From JAYUDN01 sp043739785 (lineage in GTDB: Bacteria; Patescibacteriota; Gracilibacteria; BD1-5; UBA2023), in NCBI GenBank assembly GCA_043739785.1, contig JAYUDN010000032.1, positions 1-62,528 of the forward strand: DNA of 62,528 nucleotides. The letters are read 5' to 3'. Positions 1-9,616 of the stretch are shown here, piece after piece; the stretch's first letter is position 1, and each line of letters opens with the position of its first letter. The notes beneath the pieces were generated by a model, which worked only from the letters and a program-made list of their open reading frames with translations, made no database searches and was not told where the DNA came from. A program made the translations under genes and the position numbers.

Positions 1-1
1 A

Positions 2-256
2 TTTTCAGAAGCGAATTTCGAGAATTTACTGTTATCAGTTTCTGGATTATTTGTTCTATTATCTTCTCAATTTAGAACAGAAACTTTTAGTCCTAGAGCA
101 GGATATTTAAAGCTTGAAGAATGACGATCCTGAATATGAGATTACCTAATTATTGAGTTTCCTGATTATGAAGAAGAAGCATTATACGATTTTAACTGGT
201 CAGAACTTATGAAAGAAGAGAATAGATTTGAAAAAATCGACTATAATGCCTTATAA
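2..256 (+). CDS. C-terminal part of an unrecognised protein (truncated by window edge)
   Basis: An open frame runs from the window start to a TAA at 254-256. The upstream part of the gene is outside the window. Three TGA codons lie in frame and are read as Gly. The visible 84 residues are mixed hydrophobic and acidic, ending in ENRFEKIDYNAL. The gene stops 8 bases before the next start on the same strand, which suggests co-transcription. I do not recognise the family, so no function is proposed. Confidence 0.6.
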
Positions 257-264
257 TAATCTCA

Positions 265-864
265 ATGCCTTACCACCTCACCCTCCTCATCACTTTTCTC
301 CTCGTCCTCATTTGGTCAGCGATAGCACCACATGATTATTTTACGTGGTTCCTCGAGGTCTTCCCTGCTCTCATCGGACTCGTCATCATCCTCGTGACGT
401 ATCGGAGATTCCCGTTGACGAACTTTCTCTACACACTCATCCTCATCCACGCGATCATCCTCTGTGTCGGTGGGCACTATACCTATGCTGAGGTGCCACT
501 CTTTGACTGGATACGCGATATGCTCGGGCAGGCGAGGAACAACTATGACAAAGTCGGACACCTTGCGCAGGGATTCATCCCAGCATTTCTCGCGAAGGAG
601 ATTCTCCTACGAAGAAGTATTATACTAAGAAGCTGATGGGCCTGATTTCTCTCTATTACCCTCGCAATGGCTCTGAGTTCGCTCTATGAGATATTCGAGT
701 GGGGAGTTTCTGTGTGGACGGGCTCTGCAGGAGACTCATTCCTCGGGACACAGGGATATATCTGGGACACGCAGTCCAATATGTTCTATGCGATGATCGG
801 AGCTATAGTTGGAATTGTACTCTTCAGTCGGTTGCATGATCGGGCGATGAAGAATATGAAGTAA
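265..864 (+). CDS. DUF2238 / YjdF-like integral membrane protein
   Basis: A 199-residue membrane protein with about six hydrophobic segments. The reading frame passes two TGA codons (634-636 and 643-645) read as Gly and ends at TAA. Conserved stretches that match the DUF2238/YjdF family include NNYDKVGHLAQGF near residue 93 and SSLYEIFEWGV near residue 137, followed by FLGTQGYIWDTQSNM. The length fits the family (about 200 aa). The family's biochemical role is not established. The ATG at 265 is the first start after the upstream stop. Confidence 0.9.
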
Positions 865-941
865 TTTTATTTGTAAACTTTGCTTCTCATTCTCCTTCTC
901 ATAGTGATGGTGCTAGCTTAAATAGCGACACTCTCAATTTC

Positions 942-1655
942 TTACTTACTCCTATCTCTAAATGAGTCAGGGGTAAAGGTATCACTTCAAGTAAGCTGGT
1001 TGAGTACTCTTGCTCGTACTCTTCCTCATACGTATTGAATATCTGGATAGTATGTTGCTACATGAACTAGAAGTCTTGAAGCATAAGCAGTAGAAGCCTC
1101 TCCAATTTCCCGAGAAGGTATCATACTCTTTGATAGACTTTGTCTAACTTTATCAGTAATTACTTTCGCTTTTCTCTCTGCAGTATCGGAAGTACTCACT
1201 TTGTTCTGCTCAACTCATATCGATGTCTGGTGAGTCTTATCATAACTAGGCCACCCCATGTCGACGAGAAGTTTATGGATACTCGTATTATTGTAAAACA
1301 TTATAGAACCATTTACCCCCGTGTGAAAGAAGTTCAGATTACGAATCAATATCGCTATTTCTCGATATGTATACCTTTCGACGCTTTCAGCTCAGTGATA
1401 GAGGACGATAAACCAGGAGAGGGCATCCACTGGAGTATTATAATATTGAGTTAACTTAACTGAGATTTGTTTGAGAATACCGATTCGAACATGATTATTT
1501 CTATTCTGCTCAATTTCAGATGTTTTTGAAATTCCCTTGGGATTTTGAATCTTTAGATCCTCAATAATCGTATCTATATGATACCCCAAATCTTTATCAG
1601 TTGCGGTTAAATACCCTACTTCCTCTCTACCTCAGTTGTCAGTACTCATATTCAT
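942..1655 (-). CDS. Hypothetical protein, 237 aa
   Basis: With TGA as Gly there is one uninterrupted minus-strand frame from ATG (1655) to TAA (942-944). It crosses in-frame TGA codons at several places, for example 1392-1394. The product is soluble-looking, with no signal peptide or membrane span. The C-terminal third has a mobile-element-like helical composition (TPSREIGEASTAYASRLL-type stretch), but I do not recognise a family. It is transcribed away from the gene at 265-864. Confidence 0.6.
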
Positions 1656-1744
1656 GGCGTAATGATATCAGAAATACGAAAATAATACAAAAATTTGTAT
1701 TTTCACGGAACATATCTACTCTTATAGTGTAATAATTTTTTTAT

Positions 1745-2638
1745 ATGCTTACTACTTGCCTCTGGTCTCACGACAATCATGCTCTCAAAATGGCGGAGTT
1801 CTACACTTCCATTTTTTCGGATAGTAAAATTACAACAAAATGACTCTATGACGAACCGAACGAACATCTACCTGGATCGAAGAAAGGAGATATTATGATA
1901 GTTGAATTCGAGCTAATGAATATCCCATTTGCCACACTGAATGGTGGACCATATTTCCATATTGACCCTTCGATATCATTTTTCGTCAGTTCGAGTGATA
2001 AAGCAGAAATCTCAAAACTCTGGGAAAGTCTCTCCGAATGAGGAAAGTCTCTCATGTCGCTTGATACCTATTCATGGAGTGAGTGGTATGGATGGGTTGA
2101 GGACAAATATGGAGTCTCATGGCAGCTCTTCTATATTGAGAAAACCCTCCCTCAACGTATCGCTCCATGTCTCTCATTCACCCAGGGGAGGGTCGGGAAA
2201 GCCGAAGAAGCGGTGAAGCACTATACGAGTGTATTCGCTGATTCGGGAGTGAATATCCTGTCGAGATATGAAAAAGGAGAAGGGGGTATAGAGTGACTCA
2301 TCAAACATGCGCAGTTCCATATCGGAGACTTCGTGATGAGTGCGATGGACGCGGTCGGACCACACACTTTCGATTTCTCTTGCGCGGTGTCATTCATGGT
2401 TCACTGTAAAGACGAAGAAGCACTTGAATACTACTATGCAAAACTCTCTGCCTTACCTGAAGCCGAGATGTGCGGATGGGTCGCGGATAAATACGGTGTA
2501 TCTTGGCAACTCATCCCGAAGAATTTCACTGAATACATGGAAAGCGATGATACTGAGAAAAAATGAAAACTCATGAAAGCCCTTATGCAGATGAAGCGAC
2601 TCTCATGGGATGCGATAGAAATGGCATATAACTCTTAG
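1745..2638 (+). CDS. PhnB-like VOC-fold protein with two tandem domains
   Basis: A 297-residue protein made of two related halves, each with the PhnB / '3-demethylubiquinone-9 methyltransferase' VOC fold. The first half carries CLWSHDNHALKMAEFY and WYGWVEDKYGVSWQL. The second carries FMVHCKDEEALEYYYAKL and GWVADKYGVSWQL. The repeated W-V-x-D-K-Y-G-V-S-W-Q motif is typical. These proteins are not methyltransferases despite the name, and their substrates are usually unknown. Four TGA codons are read as Gly. The stop is TAG, followed after 8 bases by another small-domain gene. Confidence 0.88.
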
Positions 2639-2646
2639 TTTTCTTC

Positions 2647-2988
2647 ATGTCTTCTCTTAGTACAGCAAAACTCTATTTCGAACTTTCGAATTCAAGAGAT
2701 CTCGATGCCATCGAGAAAATCATCCATCCTGAAGCAATCTACAACTCTGATACTACCTGACTCTTTTTCTGAAAGGAATCAATTATGAAAATGATGCGAA
2801 GTTTTTTCGAGAAATTCTCATACCTTCTCTGGGAAATTGAGTCCTTCGGTGAAGTCACAAGCTGAATCACCGAGATACATTTTCATGCTACCTTTAGGAA
2901 TCAATCCGGAGAGATTTTAAAGAGTGGAAAAGAAAAAATTATTGTACACGATGGAATCATCCGATATATCGAAGTAACCAATATCTAA
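2647..2988 (+). CDS. SnoaL / NTF2-like fold protein, 113 aa
   Basis: A short alpha+beta protein with the NTF2/SnoaL pattern: an N-terminal helix (AKLYFELSNSRDLDAIEKI), HPEAIYNSD at the start of the pocket, then strands ending in GIIRYIEVTNI. Three TGA codons are read as Gly. The start lies 8 bases after the PhnB-like gene, so the two are probably co-transcribed. Ligand or reaction cannot be deduced; members range from isomerases to binding proteins. Confidence 0.75.
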
Positions 2989-3061
2989 ATCATGCAAAAT
3001 AATATTTTCTCATATTAGTAATTCTAACTTTCTTAACAGAAAAATCTCATCGTTAATATCT

Positions 3062-3628
3062 ATGAACTTCGCCCAAAACCAGACATTCCAACGCCAAAAC
3101 TATCGAGAAACACCACTTCCAAAGTGAGAATATGAAGGTTATACTTTCGTGAATTGTGATTTCTCAGATTCCGATATTTCGCATATTCAATTTTCTGATT
3201 GTGAATTCATAGGATGCAATCTTAGCATGACAAAGGTAGTAGAAACAAAACTCCAAGATGTCAGATGTAAGGATTCCAAAATGCTCGGGATTATGTTCGA
3301 TGTATGCAATAATTTCCTACTCGAGTTCTCTTTCGAAAACTGTGTACTCAATTTCTCTTCATGGTATGGGATGAAGATTGCGAAAACAAAATTCAAAAAT
3401 TGTAGCCTCCAAGAAGTGAATTTTACCAGCACAGATTTGAGTGAAGCTATTTTCGAGAATTGTGACCTGTCTAAAGCACTATTTGACCGAACCAATCTCG
3501 AAAGTGCTGACTTCCGATCTTCGTATGGATACTCCATCGACCCAGAAAATAACACGATTAAGGAAGCTCGATTCTCTCTCGCCTGAACACCTGGACTTCT
3601 CTCGAAATATGATATAATCATCGAATAA
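3062..3628 (+). CDS. Pentapeptide-repeat protein, Qnr/McbG-like
   Basis: A 188-residue protein with A(D/N)LXX-type pentapeptide repeats from about residue 30 to 165, for example NCDFS, GCNLS, NCSLQ, STDLS, NCDLS and TNLES, folding as a right-handed quadrilateral beta-helix. The C-terminal DPENNTIKEARFSLA segment followed by a PGLLSKYDI-like tail is typical of the stand-alone Qnr-like group seen in Bacteroidetes and others. Some Qnr proteins protect DNA gyrase, but this function is not shown here. Two TGA codons serve as Gly, and the frame continues past the TGA at 3584 to TAA at 3626. Confidence 0.85.
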
Positions 3629-3630
3629 CC

Positions 3631-4065
3631 ATGCCACGCTACTACATCATCTGTGTCTGTCTTGAACATGCAAAACGAGGAATCACATGATGATTTATCC
3701 AGTCGAATCATGGAAAATCAACCAATATCAAGAAGCTCCATACCGGCGATGGCATCCTGATCTACAGTTCAAAGTATGTCTTCACTCCTGAGAATACAGA
3801 AGCAAATAAACTCCAGGCTTTTACCGCTCTCGGATATGTCCGAAACGAGGAACTCTTTCAGGGGGATATGGGATGAGGATTTACGCCGTTTCGTCGCCAT
3901 ATTGATTTTGTACAGGAAGTGAATATCATACCGATACTTCACCTTCTCGAAGATCTCGAATTCGTGAAGGACGTGAAAAAATGGAGATTCCCACTCATGT
4001 ATGGATTCCTCGAGATTTCCGAACATGACTTCACAATTATTGGTTCGAAGATGATGAATAAATAA
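3631..4065 (+). CDS. EVE-domain protein (UPF0310-like), 144 aa
   Basis: A single-domain protein beginning 2 bases after the previous stop. It shows the EVE pattern: YYIICVCLEHAKRG at the N-terminus, GDGILIYSSK near residue 45, LQAFTALGYV near residue 66, and a hydrophobic C-terminal KKWRFPLMYGFLEISEHDF. EVE domains bind modified bases in nucleic acids, and stand-alone small versions are of unclear role. Three in-frame TGA codons are read as Gly. Confidence 0.85.
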
Positions 4066-4083
4066 TTCATAATTTTTTAATTT

Positions 4084-4437
4084 ATGAAACACCTTACCTG
4101 AAGTTGCCACTGTGGCGGGGTAAAATACTCGGTCAATCTTGATCTCTCGGAGCCAGTACTCGAGTGCAACTGTTCGTACTGTCAGAGGAATGGATTTCTC
4201 CTCTCTTTTGTTCCGAAATCTGATTTTGAACTCCACGCTGGGGAGGAAGTCCTGACGGAATACCGATTCAACACTCATAAAATCCAGCACCGATTTTGTA
4301 AAGTATGTGGAGTTCAGTGTTTCGCTGAAGGAAACATGCCTGATGGATCAGAAACCCGTGCTATCAATGTTCGCACCATCGACGATATCGACGTCTCGAT
4401 GCTCACGAGAAAGCCAGTGGATGGGAAATCATTTTAG
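4084..4437 (+). CDS. GFA-family (glutathione-dependent formaldehyde-activating-like) zinc protein
   Basis: A 117-residue GFA-domain protein. Zinc ligands are visible: GSCHCGGVKYSV near residue 6, ECNCSYCQRNG near residue 30 and FCKVCGVQCFAEG near residue 72. The first Gly of the SCHCGG motif context is encoded by TGA. Most GFA-family proteins are of unproven function, and the formaldehyde role belongs to Gfa of Paracoccus. It continues the run of plus-strand single-domain genes. Confidence 0.9.
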
Positions 4438-4441
4438 TTTC

Positions 4442-4733
4442 TTAATTCCAGATTATGCCATCCTCTTCATCTTCCTTCTTCCACCGCTTCTGGATAGTGA
4501 ACTCATTCATAGCAACTATTTTCTGATGTCTATTTATTTTTATATCAAGTATTAATTCACAATCAAGTGATTGGGACTTATTTTTCTGAACTATCACTCT
4601 ATTTTGAATTCTCTCTATAGGAATCTACTACTGGAAGTCTTGGAAATATAGCATATTTGACACTTCTTTTTCCGCTCTCAAGACCGGGTTCAAAATCTCT
4701 TTCACTTGGATGCTTATATGGGATATATTTATA
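4442..4733 (-). pseudogene. Possible frameshifted gene remnant
   Basis: Two overlapping minus-strand frames look protein-like but neither has a normal start. The upstream frame (about 4733 to 4599) reads YKYIPYKHPSERDFEPGLES onward and ends at TAG. The downstream frame (4624 to 4442) contains SQSLDCELILDIKINRHQKI and ends at TAA. A single frameshift between 4599 and 4624 would join them. No ATG heads the upstream part, so at least one more lesion or a non-ATG start is needed. It is antisense to the leader of the next plus-strand gene. The family is not recognised. Confidence 0.35.
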
Positions 4734-4786
4734 CTATATGTAGAATTATTTTTTCTTATATTGTATCAGATGGTCACTGTAATGAT

Positions 4787-5020
4787 ATGATAAATTGGAC
4801 TGCTCCGCCTCCCTGTTCTTTTTGGGAATATCCATTCAAAGACTTTGAAGGTTTCATTAGCCTGATTCTATTATGATTACTCATACTACTGCCTATATTA
4901 TTTTCTATAACTGGCTTCTACTTGGATCGGAGGAAAAATAAAGCTTCATTCCCTTGGATGTTACCAACTCTATTTTTCTGAATCATACTTTTCTTCATTT
5001 GGTTCAATATTTATCTGTAG
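4787..5020 (+). CDS. Small membrane protein, two predicted transmembrane segments
   Basis: A 77-residue frame from ATG 4787 to TAG. An in-frame ATG at 4718 would add 23 residues. Two hydrophobic segments are visible (ISLILLGLLILLPILFSI and LFFGIILFFIWFNIYL) separated by a short basic loop YLDRRKNKA. Two TGA codons within the hydrophobic segments read naturally as Gly. No family recognised. The next gene starts 21 bases downstream. Confidence 0.5.
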
Positions 5021-5041
5021 AATTTCTTAACTTTTCTCACT

Positions 5042-5479
5042 ATGTCTAAGCTCACCGTCTCTACGACTATAAACGCTCCTCTTGCAACCGTCTGGGATGC
5101 ACTCTGGAATCCAGTACATATCGTCCACTGGGCATTCGCTTCTGATGACTGGTGCTGTCCATGGGCGAAATGAGTCGAACCAAAGGTTGGGGAAGTATTT
5201 ACCACCCGTATGGAGGCTCGAGATGGAAGCTTCGGTTTTGACCTCACCGCCCAGTATACAGAGGTTACTCCGATGACGAGTATGAGCTATACCCTCGGCG
5301 AGATGAAGGAGTACTTCCTCGATGCGGGACGTGTTGTTGATGTAACATTGGAACAAACTTCCGAAGGAGTGAAAATCACTGAAGTCTTCGATGGGGAAGA
5401 TACCCACTCGAGTGAACAACAAATCGCAGGATGGAGCGCCATACTCGGAAATCTGAAGAAATATGTGGAAAGTTTGTAA
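5042..5479 (+). CDS. SRPBCC (AHSA1/START-like) domain protein
   Basis: A 145-residue protein with the SRPBCC helix-grip fold: N-terminal strand TVSTTINAPLATVWDALWNP, then HWAFASDDWC, a central VGEVFTTRMEARDGSFGFD and the C-terminal long helix GWSAILGNLKKYVESL. This is the AHSA1-type subfamily often annotated as polyketide cyclase or activator of Hsp90 ATPase-like. Ligand unknown. One TGA (Gly) at the position before VEPKVGEV. Confidence 0.88.
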
Positions 5480-5491
5480 TTCGTACTAATT

Positions 5492-5857
5492 ATGACCCTT
5501 ACATCCGAAGAAAAAGAAGAACTTACCATCCTCGAAGAATCCCTCTGGAAAGATGAAACTCGGTTTGATACGGTCTATATGGAAAAGATTCTCCATCCTG
5601 ACTTTTTCGAATTCGGGAGATCGGGACGAACTTATGAAAGGAATAACACTATCTACGTTCCGCGACAAACCATCCTTGCAGAACTCCCACTTCGAAATCT
5701 CAAAATACATGAAATCTCAGAAAATGTAGTTCTCATCACCTACAAAAGCATAGTAGAGTACGAAGATGTAGAAATCGGAAATCGAAGTTCACTTTGGGTA
5801 AAAAACAAATGAAAATGGCAATTGAGATTTCACCAGGGTACGGCTACTTCGTACTAA
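5492..5857 (+). CDS. DUF4440 / NTF2-like protein, 121 aa
   Basis: A small protein with the DUF4440 pattern: EELTILEESLWKDETRFD helix, then MEKILHPDFFEFGRSGRTYE and a strand region ENVVLITYKS. The frame passes the TGA at 5810 (Gly) and ends at TAA after WQLRFHQGTATSY, the expected last strand of the family. The gene begins 12 bases after the SRPBCC gene. No catalytic function is implied. Confidence 0.85.
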
Positions 5858-5876
5858 AATTTATTTTTTTCTTCCT

Positions 5877-6245
5877 ATGAATACACGTATTCTTGGTCTC
5901 CGCACCACCATCTACAAAGTGAGTGATCTCGCGAAAGCCAAAGTGTGGTACATGAAAGCATTTGGTGTAGCTCCCTATTTCGATGAACCCTACTATGTCG
6001 GATTCAATATCGGTGGATATGAACTCGGTCTTCAGAGAGAAGAAACCATAAAATGAGAAAATATCGCCGTATTCTGGGGAGTCGAAGATATCGAACAAAC
6101 CTATGCTTTCTTTGTAGCGTGTGGAGCAAGTGAAGTCGAGAAACCGATGAATGTCGGTGGCGAGATCATGGTGGCAACGCTCAAAGATCCGTGGGATAAT
6201 CTCCTCGGACTGATCTATAATCCAGAGTTCAGCCTCCCAAACTAG
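5877..6245 (+). CDS. VOC-family (glyoxalase/bleomycin-resistance-like) protein
   Basis: A 122-residue single VOC domain. Visible are LRTTIYKVSDLAKAKVWYMK, YVGFNIGGYELGLQ and the C-terminal LKDPWDNLLGLIYNPEF, where the final E is the usual metal-site glutamate position. One in-frame TGA is read as Gly. Substrate unknown; members include glyoxalases, dioxygenases and antibiotic-binding proteins. Confidence 0.85.
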
Positions 6246-6276
6246 GTTCTTATTTTTATTCTTTATCTTTTTTTGT

Positions 6277-6696
6277 ATGGAAGTCACACTGAACTGGGTC
6301 ATGATCTTAGTTATGACCGTCGCAACATTTGCACTTGGTGCCCTCTGGCACGGACCACTATTCGGAAAGCTCTGGATAAAGATTCATCACGGTGAGAAGA
6401 AAATGTCTGAGGCTGAGATGAAGGCCGGGATGGATTGAATGTGGAAACTTATGCTTGCTGAGTTTATCGCAACCTTCGCGATGGTTATGACGCTCGCATT
6501 CCTTATCAAAATCCTCCCCTCTTTCACAGGTATCCATATTGCTTTTCTGGTCTGGATAGGATTCGTCCTCCCGACGATGGTATCGACCGTCCTCTGGGGA
6601 AATGATCAGAAAAAATGGATGTTCACGAAGGTCGCGATATCTAGTATCTGTCGCCTCATCGGACTCCTCGCAGCGGGATACGTACTCGGTATGTAG
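6277..6696 (+). CDS. DUF1761 membrane protein
   Basis: A 139-residue membrane protein with four hydrophobic segments. The N-terminal part has ALGALWHGPLFGKLW, characteristic of DUF1761. The middle has an amphipathic stretch (EKKMSEAEMKAGMD), then GFVLPTMVSTVLWGND and a last span LIGLLAAGYVLGM. A TGA (6436-6438) encodes the Gly that precedes the MWKLMLAEF span. Function of the family is unknown. Confidence 0.85.
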
Positions 6697-6850
6697 TATG
6701 AAAAGGTTCTAGGAGATTGCGGAGTGCAAATTAGCAAGAAGCATTGACGCACTTTTTATAAAAAATGTTTACGGTGACCTAAGTCTAGTAAATAGAGAAC
6801 TCAATACGAAAAAATATGTGCCAAAAATATATTCTCTCGGGACAGTATAC

Positions 6851-7612
6851 TTACTGGGGTTTACTAGAATTAGATGCTAAAAATTCTTGAATTTTTATTG
6901 AATATAATTTGAAATATTTCTGAACCAGCATCTCTGAATATTCCTCAAGTTGAAGTCGATATTTATTGATATCTATTTTCCAATAAGGATCTACTGATTT
7001 AAGCCTAGGAATGAAACGACGTTCATGCATAGGTATTCCAACGCAAAATTTTCTAAATTTTTCCCAATTGGTTTTTGTTAAATTTATGTTTTCATTTTTT
7101 GGTCACTCAAGCCCTTGGAGGATACTAACAACTGAATCTTGGTTCGAAGTAGAGAGGGCTATTGAACGCGAATCAGACGATAACTGTTTTTCCATTCAAG
7201 GACTAGTGTACTGCTGACCGTCTATACTTCAATTCATCCGCACTTCACTATAAAGTGCTGCATAATCAATACCAAACAACGGCCAGTTCTTTTCCATATT
7301 TCTTGTCCATAAGTATTCAGGAGTCCTGCCAGTATACCTACCTTTATTTATAGAGATGGGGATTCGGCAAGAGCCTTTCCCTTCGTTCCATCTCTGAGCA
7401 AATCTAAAGTATATCCATTCTCATTTATCTTCTGCTTGTCTTATGCTTCTGAATGAAGCCTCACAAAGAACTTGTCTGACAGTCTGTCTAAATTCATCGT
7501 GGTAACGATACAGCTCTTTTGGATCGATAAGATCCGTATACTTCGGATTAACCTTTGGTAACTCTACTAGTGATATACTATTTAGGCTTAGTGTATCATG
7601 AGGGATATTCAT
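6851..7612 (-). CDS. Hypothetical protein, 253 aa
   Basis: A continuous minus-strand frame under code 25 from ATG 7612 to TAA 6851-6853, crossing TGA codons at 7421, 7229, 7196 and 7103. The product is soluble-looking and rich in aromatic and basic residues (ELYRYHDEFRQTVRQVL near residue 33, WPLFGIDYAALYSEVRMNG near residue 108). No signal peptide or membrane span. No recognised family. It lies between plus-strand genes and is transcribed against them. Confidence 0.55.
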
Positions 7613-7758
7613 ATTTCGAAGATAGAGGATGAAAACATTAATACAAAAATGGATATAATCTGTCGAAAATACTCAACTATTTATATTGATATTGTACCAT
7701 ATCTCAGTATATTTTTCAAGATTTGAGAAGAATTTGTTTAATCTTTTACTTTCTCCTT

Positions 7759-8166
7759 ATGGCACAACTCTATATCAATCTCCCGGTCATCGATCTCCCT
7801 AAAACGACGGTCTTTTACGAGGCACTCGGATTTACGAAGAATCCTGACTTCTCGAATGATGGGGCCTCTGCAATGGTATGGGATGATACCCTCTCGGTCA
7901 TGCTTCTCACCCATGGATTTTTCCAGGGATTCATCGAAAATAAGATGATCTCTGATGCTCATACGAAGACAGAAGTCCTCAATGCTCTCCAGTTCGATTC
8001 ACGCGAGGACGTCGATACATTTTTCGATAAGGCCATCACTGCCGGTGGACAAAAAACTATCGAAACCTATGATCATGGTTTCATGTATGGTCGTAATTTC
8101 GAAGATCCCGATGGGCATATCTGGGAAGCATTCTGGATGGATGTGAGCCAAATGCCGAAAGGATAG
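7759..8166 (+). CDS. VOC-family protein (COG3607-like)
   Basis: A 135-residue glyoxalase-fold protein. MAQLYINLPVIDLPKTTVFY at the start and NFEDPDGHIWEAFWMD near the end are hallmarks of the COG3607 group. ATG 7759 is preferred over an upstream in-frame start at 7723 because the fold begins immediately. No TGA codons occur in it. Reaction unknown. Confidence 0.9.
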   Translation: MAQLYINLPVIDLPKTTVFYEALGFTKNPDFSNDGASAMVWDDTLSVMLLTHGFFQGFIENKMISDAHTKTEVLNALQFDSREDVDTFFDKAITAGGQKTIETYDHGFMYGRNFEDPDGHIWEAFWMDVSQMPKG

Positions 8167-8327
8167 TTTTCTATCATTCAGGCTTTATGTCGGAATCTTA
8201 CTTTTGAAACTTCCTTCTATTACGAAAGTCGAGTTTTTATCGTCTTTAGCTATCTTATTCACAAAGTGAATTTATAAGTTGTAATTCTAATAAAAACTAT
8301 ATTATAAAAGTAAATAACTTATATTGT

Positions 8328-9197
8328 ATGAAATATTCGCTCTTCTCGATGTTTTTCATGATTTCATTGATTCTTTCTTCTTGTAGTGGAGTGGCTACAA
8401 AATCTTCTTCCCTCTCATATTCTGGAGTCACTACTTGTCCAAGTGATCAGATCCTCGCTGACTCAGTGTGTGTTCCCTACTCAGGCAGTGGAAAAAATAT
8501 CGATCTCTTCCGTCAAGATTTTACCAAGTCAGTACAAACCTTTGATATCAACGAAGGTGACCTCCATGGATTTTATGCAGAGCCGATTGAGGATAAAGAC
8601 TTTCCCGGGATTGTGATGATCCATGAGTGGTGGGGGTTGAATGACAATATCAAATATATGGCGAAACTCCTCGCATCTTCCGGGTACAAGGTATTCGCTA
8701 TCGACCTCTATGGAGAAGTAGCCACCACTCCTGAGAAAGCCAAAGAACTCTCCTCAAAAGTAAAAGAGAATCCACGGATAGCTCTCAAGAAGATGGAACA
8801 CGCCCTCAACTTTCTAAAACTCCAGGAATCAGTAAAACAGTTCGGAACGCTCGGATGGTGCTTCGGTGGTGGAGAATCTCTCGATATATCTCTTGCGAAT
8901 CCCGTCAATGCTACTGTCATCTACTACGGAAGTCTTACAGATGATATCTCGAAACTCTCAAAGCTCAAAGGTCCTGTCCTCGGTATCTTCGGAGACAAGG
9001 ATACGGTTATTCCACTCAACTCGATTACTGAGTTCCAGAAAAATCTCAATGAACTCAGTAAGAAAAATACCTTCTATATCTATCCAGGACTCGGACATGC
9101 CTTCGCCAATCCAAGTGGAGCGAACTATGCATCTGGACAAACCATTGATGCTTGGGAAAAGACCCTAAAGTTCCTCTCTGAAACACTCAAGAAATAA
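8328..9197 (+). CDS. Dienelactone hydrolase-family lipoprotein
   Basis: A 289-residue alpha/beta hydrolase with a lipoprotein signal: hydrophobic FSMFFMISLILSSC with the lipobox Cys at residue 19. The DLH domain follows: GIVMIHEWWGLNDN near residue 94, nucleophile motif LGWCFGGG (Cys near 178), GIFGDKDTVIP with the acid Asp, and YPGLGHAFANP with the His. The Cys-Asp-His triad is complete. Anchoring to the membrane is unusual for DLH, which is normally cytoplasmic, and suggests an extracytoplasmic substrate. An N-terminal Cys-containing linker (TTCPSDQILADSVCVPYSG) may be disulfide bonded. Confidence 0.9.
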   Translation: MKYSLFSMFFMISLILSSCSGVATKSSSLSYSGVTTCPSDQILADSVCVPYSGSGKNIDLFRQDFTKSVQTFDINEGDLHGFYAEPIEDKDFPGIVMIHEWWGLNDNIKYMAKLLASSGYKVFAIDLYGEVATTPEKAKELSSKVKENPRIALKKMEHALNFLKLQESVKQFGTLGWCFGGGESLDISLANPVNATVIYYGSLTDDISKLSKLKGPVLGIFGDKDTVIPLNSITEFQKNLNELSKKNTFYIYPGLGHAFANPSGANYASGQTIDAWEKTLKFLSETLKK

Positions 9198-9230
9198 GAA
9201 TTTTTAACTTTGGCATATTAGTAAATACTA

Positions 9231-9258
9231 TTGACAAATAAATTTAAATTTGTATTTT
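9231..9258 (+). promoter_or_regulatory. Putative sigma70-type promoter
   Basis: TTGACA at 9231-9236 and TATTTT at 9253-9258 with a 16-base spacer, 28 bases upstream of the ATG at 9287. The same geometry precedes the genes at 25532, 55579 and 57993 and the remnant at 28206. Confidence 0.5.
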
Positions 9259-9286
9259 ATACTAAATAATCAATAACTTTAGATTT

Positions 9287-9511
9287 ATGGGAAGGGAATA
9301 TATCGATCAACTTGAATCCGAGGTGGTAGGGTTTACTAAACTCATGGAGAACTTATGACAATGATGATGAGAAGTCAAAATTAATGTACACCTTCTTACT
9401 GCAGATAATGTTCAGCTATTACACCGGATAATGTCACCTATTAGTCCCAGTGTAAATACAGATGACATAGTTGAGATGAAGAAAATACTTGGTGAATGTA
9501 TAGAACAATAA
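9287..9511 (+). CDS. Small orphan protein, 74 aa; relative of the protein at 25532
   Basis: A 74-residue frame with a run of four TGA codons near the middle, read as Gly (MENLGQGGGEVKINV). It ends at TAA. Its second half aligns by eye with the 75-residue product at 25532-25759: LGQG, then a basic strand, then L-T-A/D, H-R-(I/W)-x-(T/S)-P, and a final helix D-(I/L)-x-x-(M/L)-K. Function unknown. Its own promoter is visible just upstream. Confidence 0.6.
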
Positions 9512-9616
9512 CTTACACGGTAACTATCTTATAAAAGACTGTATATCAGTAGTGACACCATATGGTAATACTTTTCAAATACTAGCGCGTCAGTAAAATT
9601 ACTGTAAAAAGAAGAG

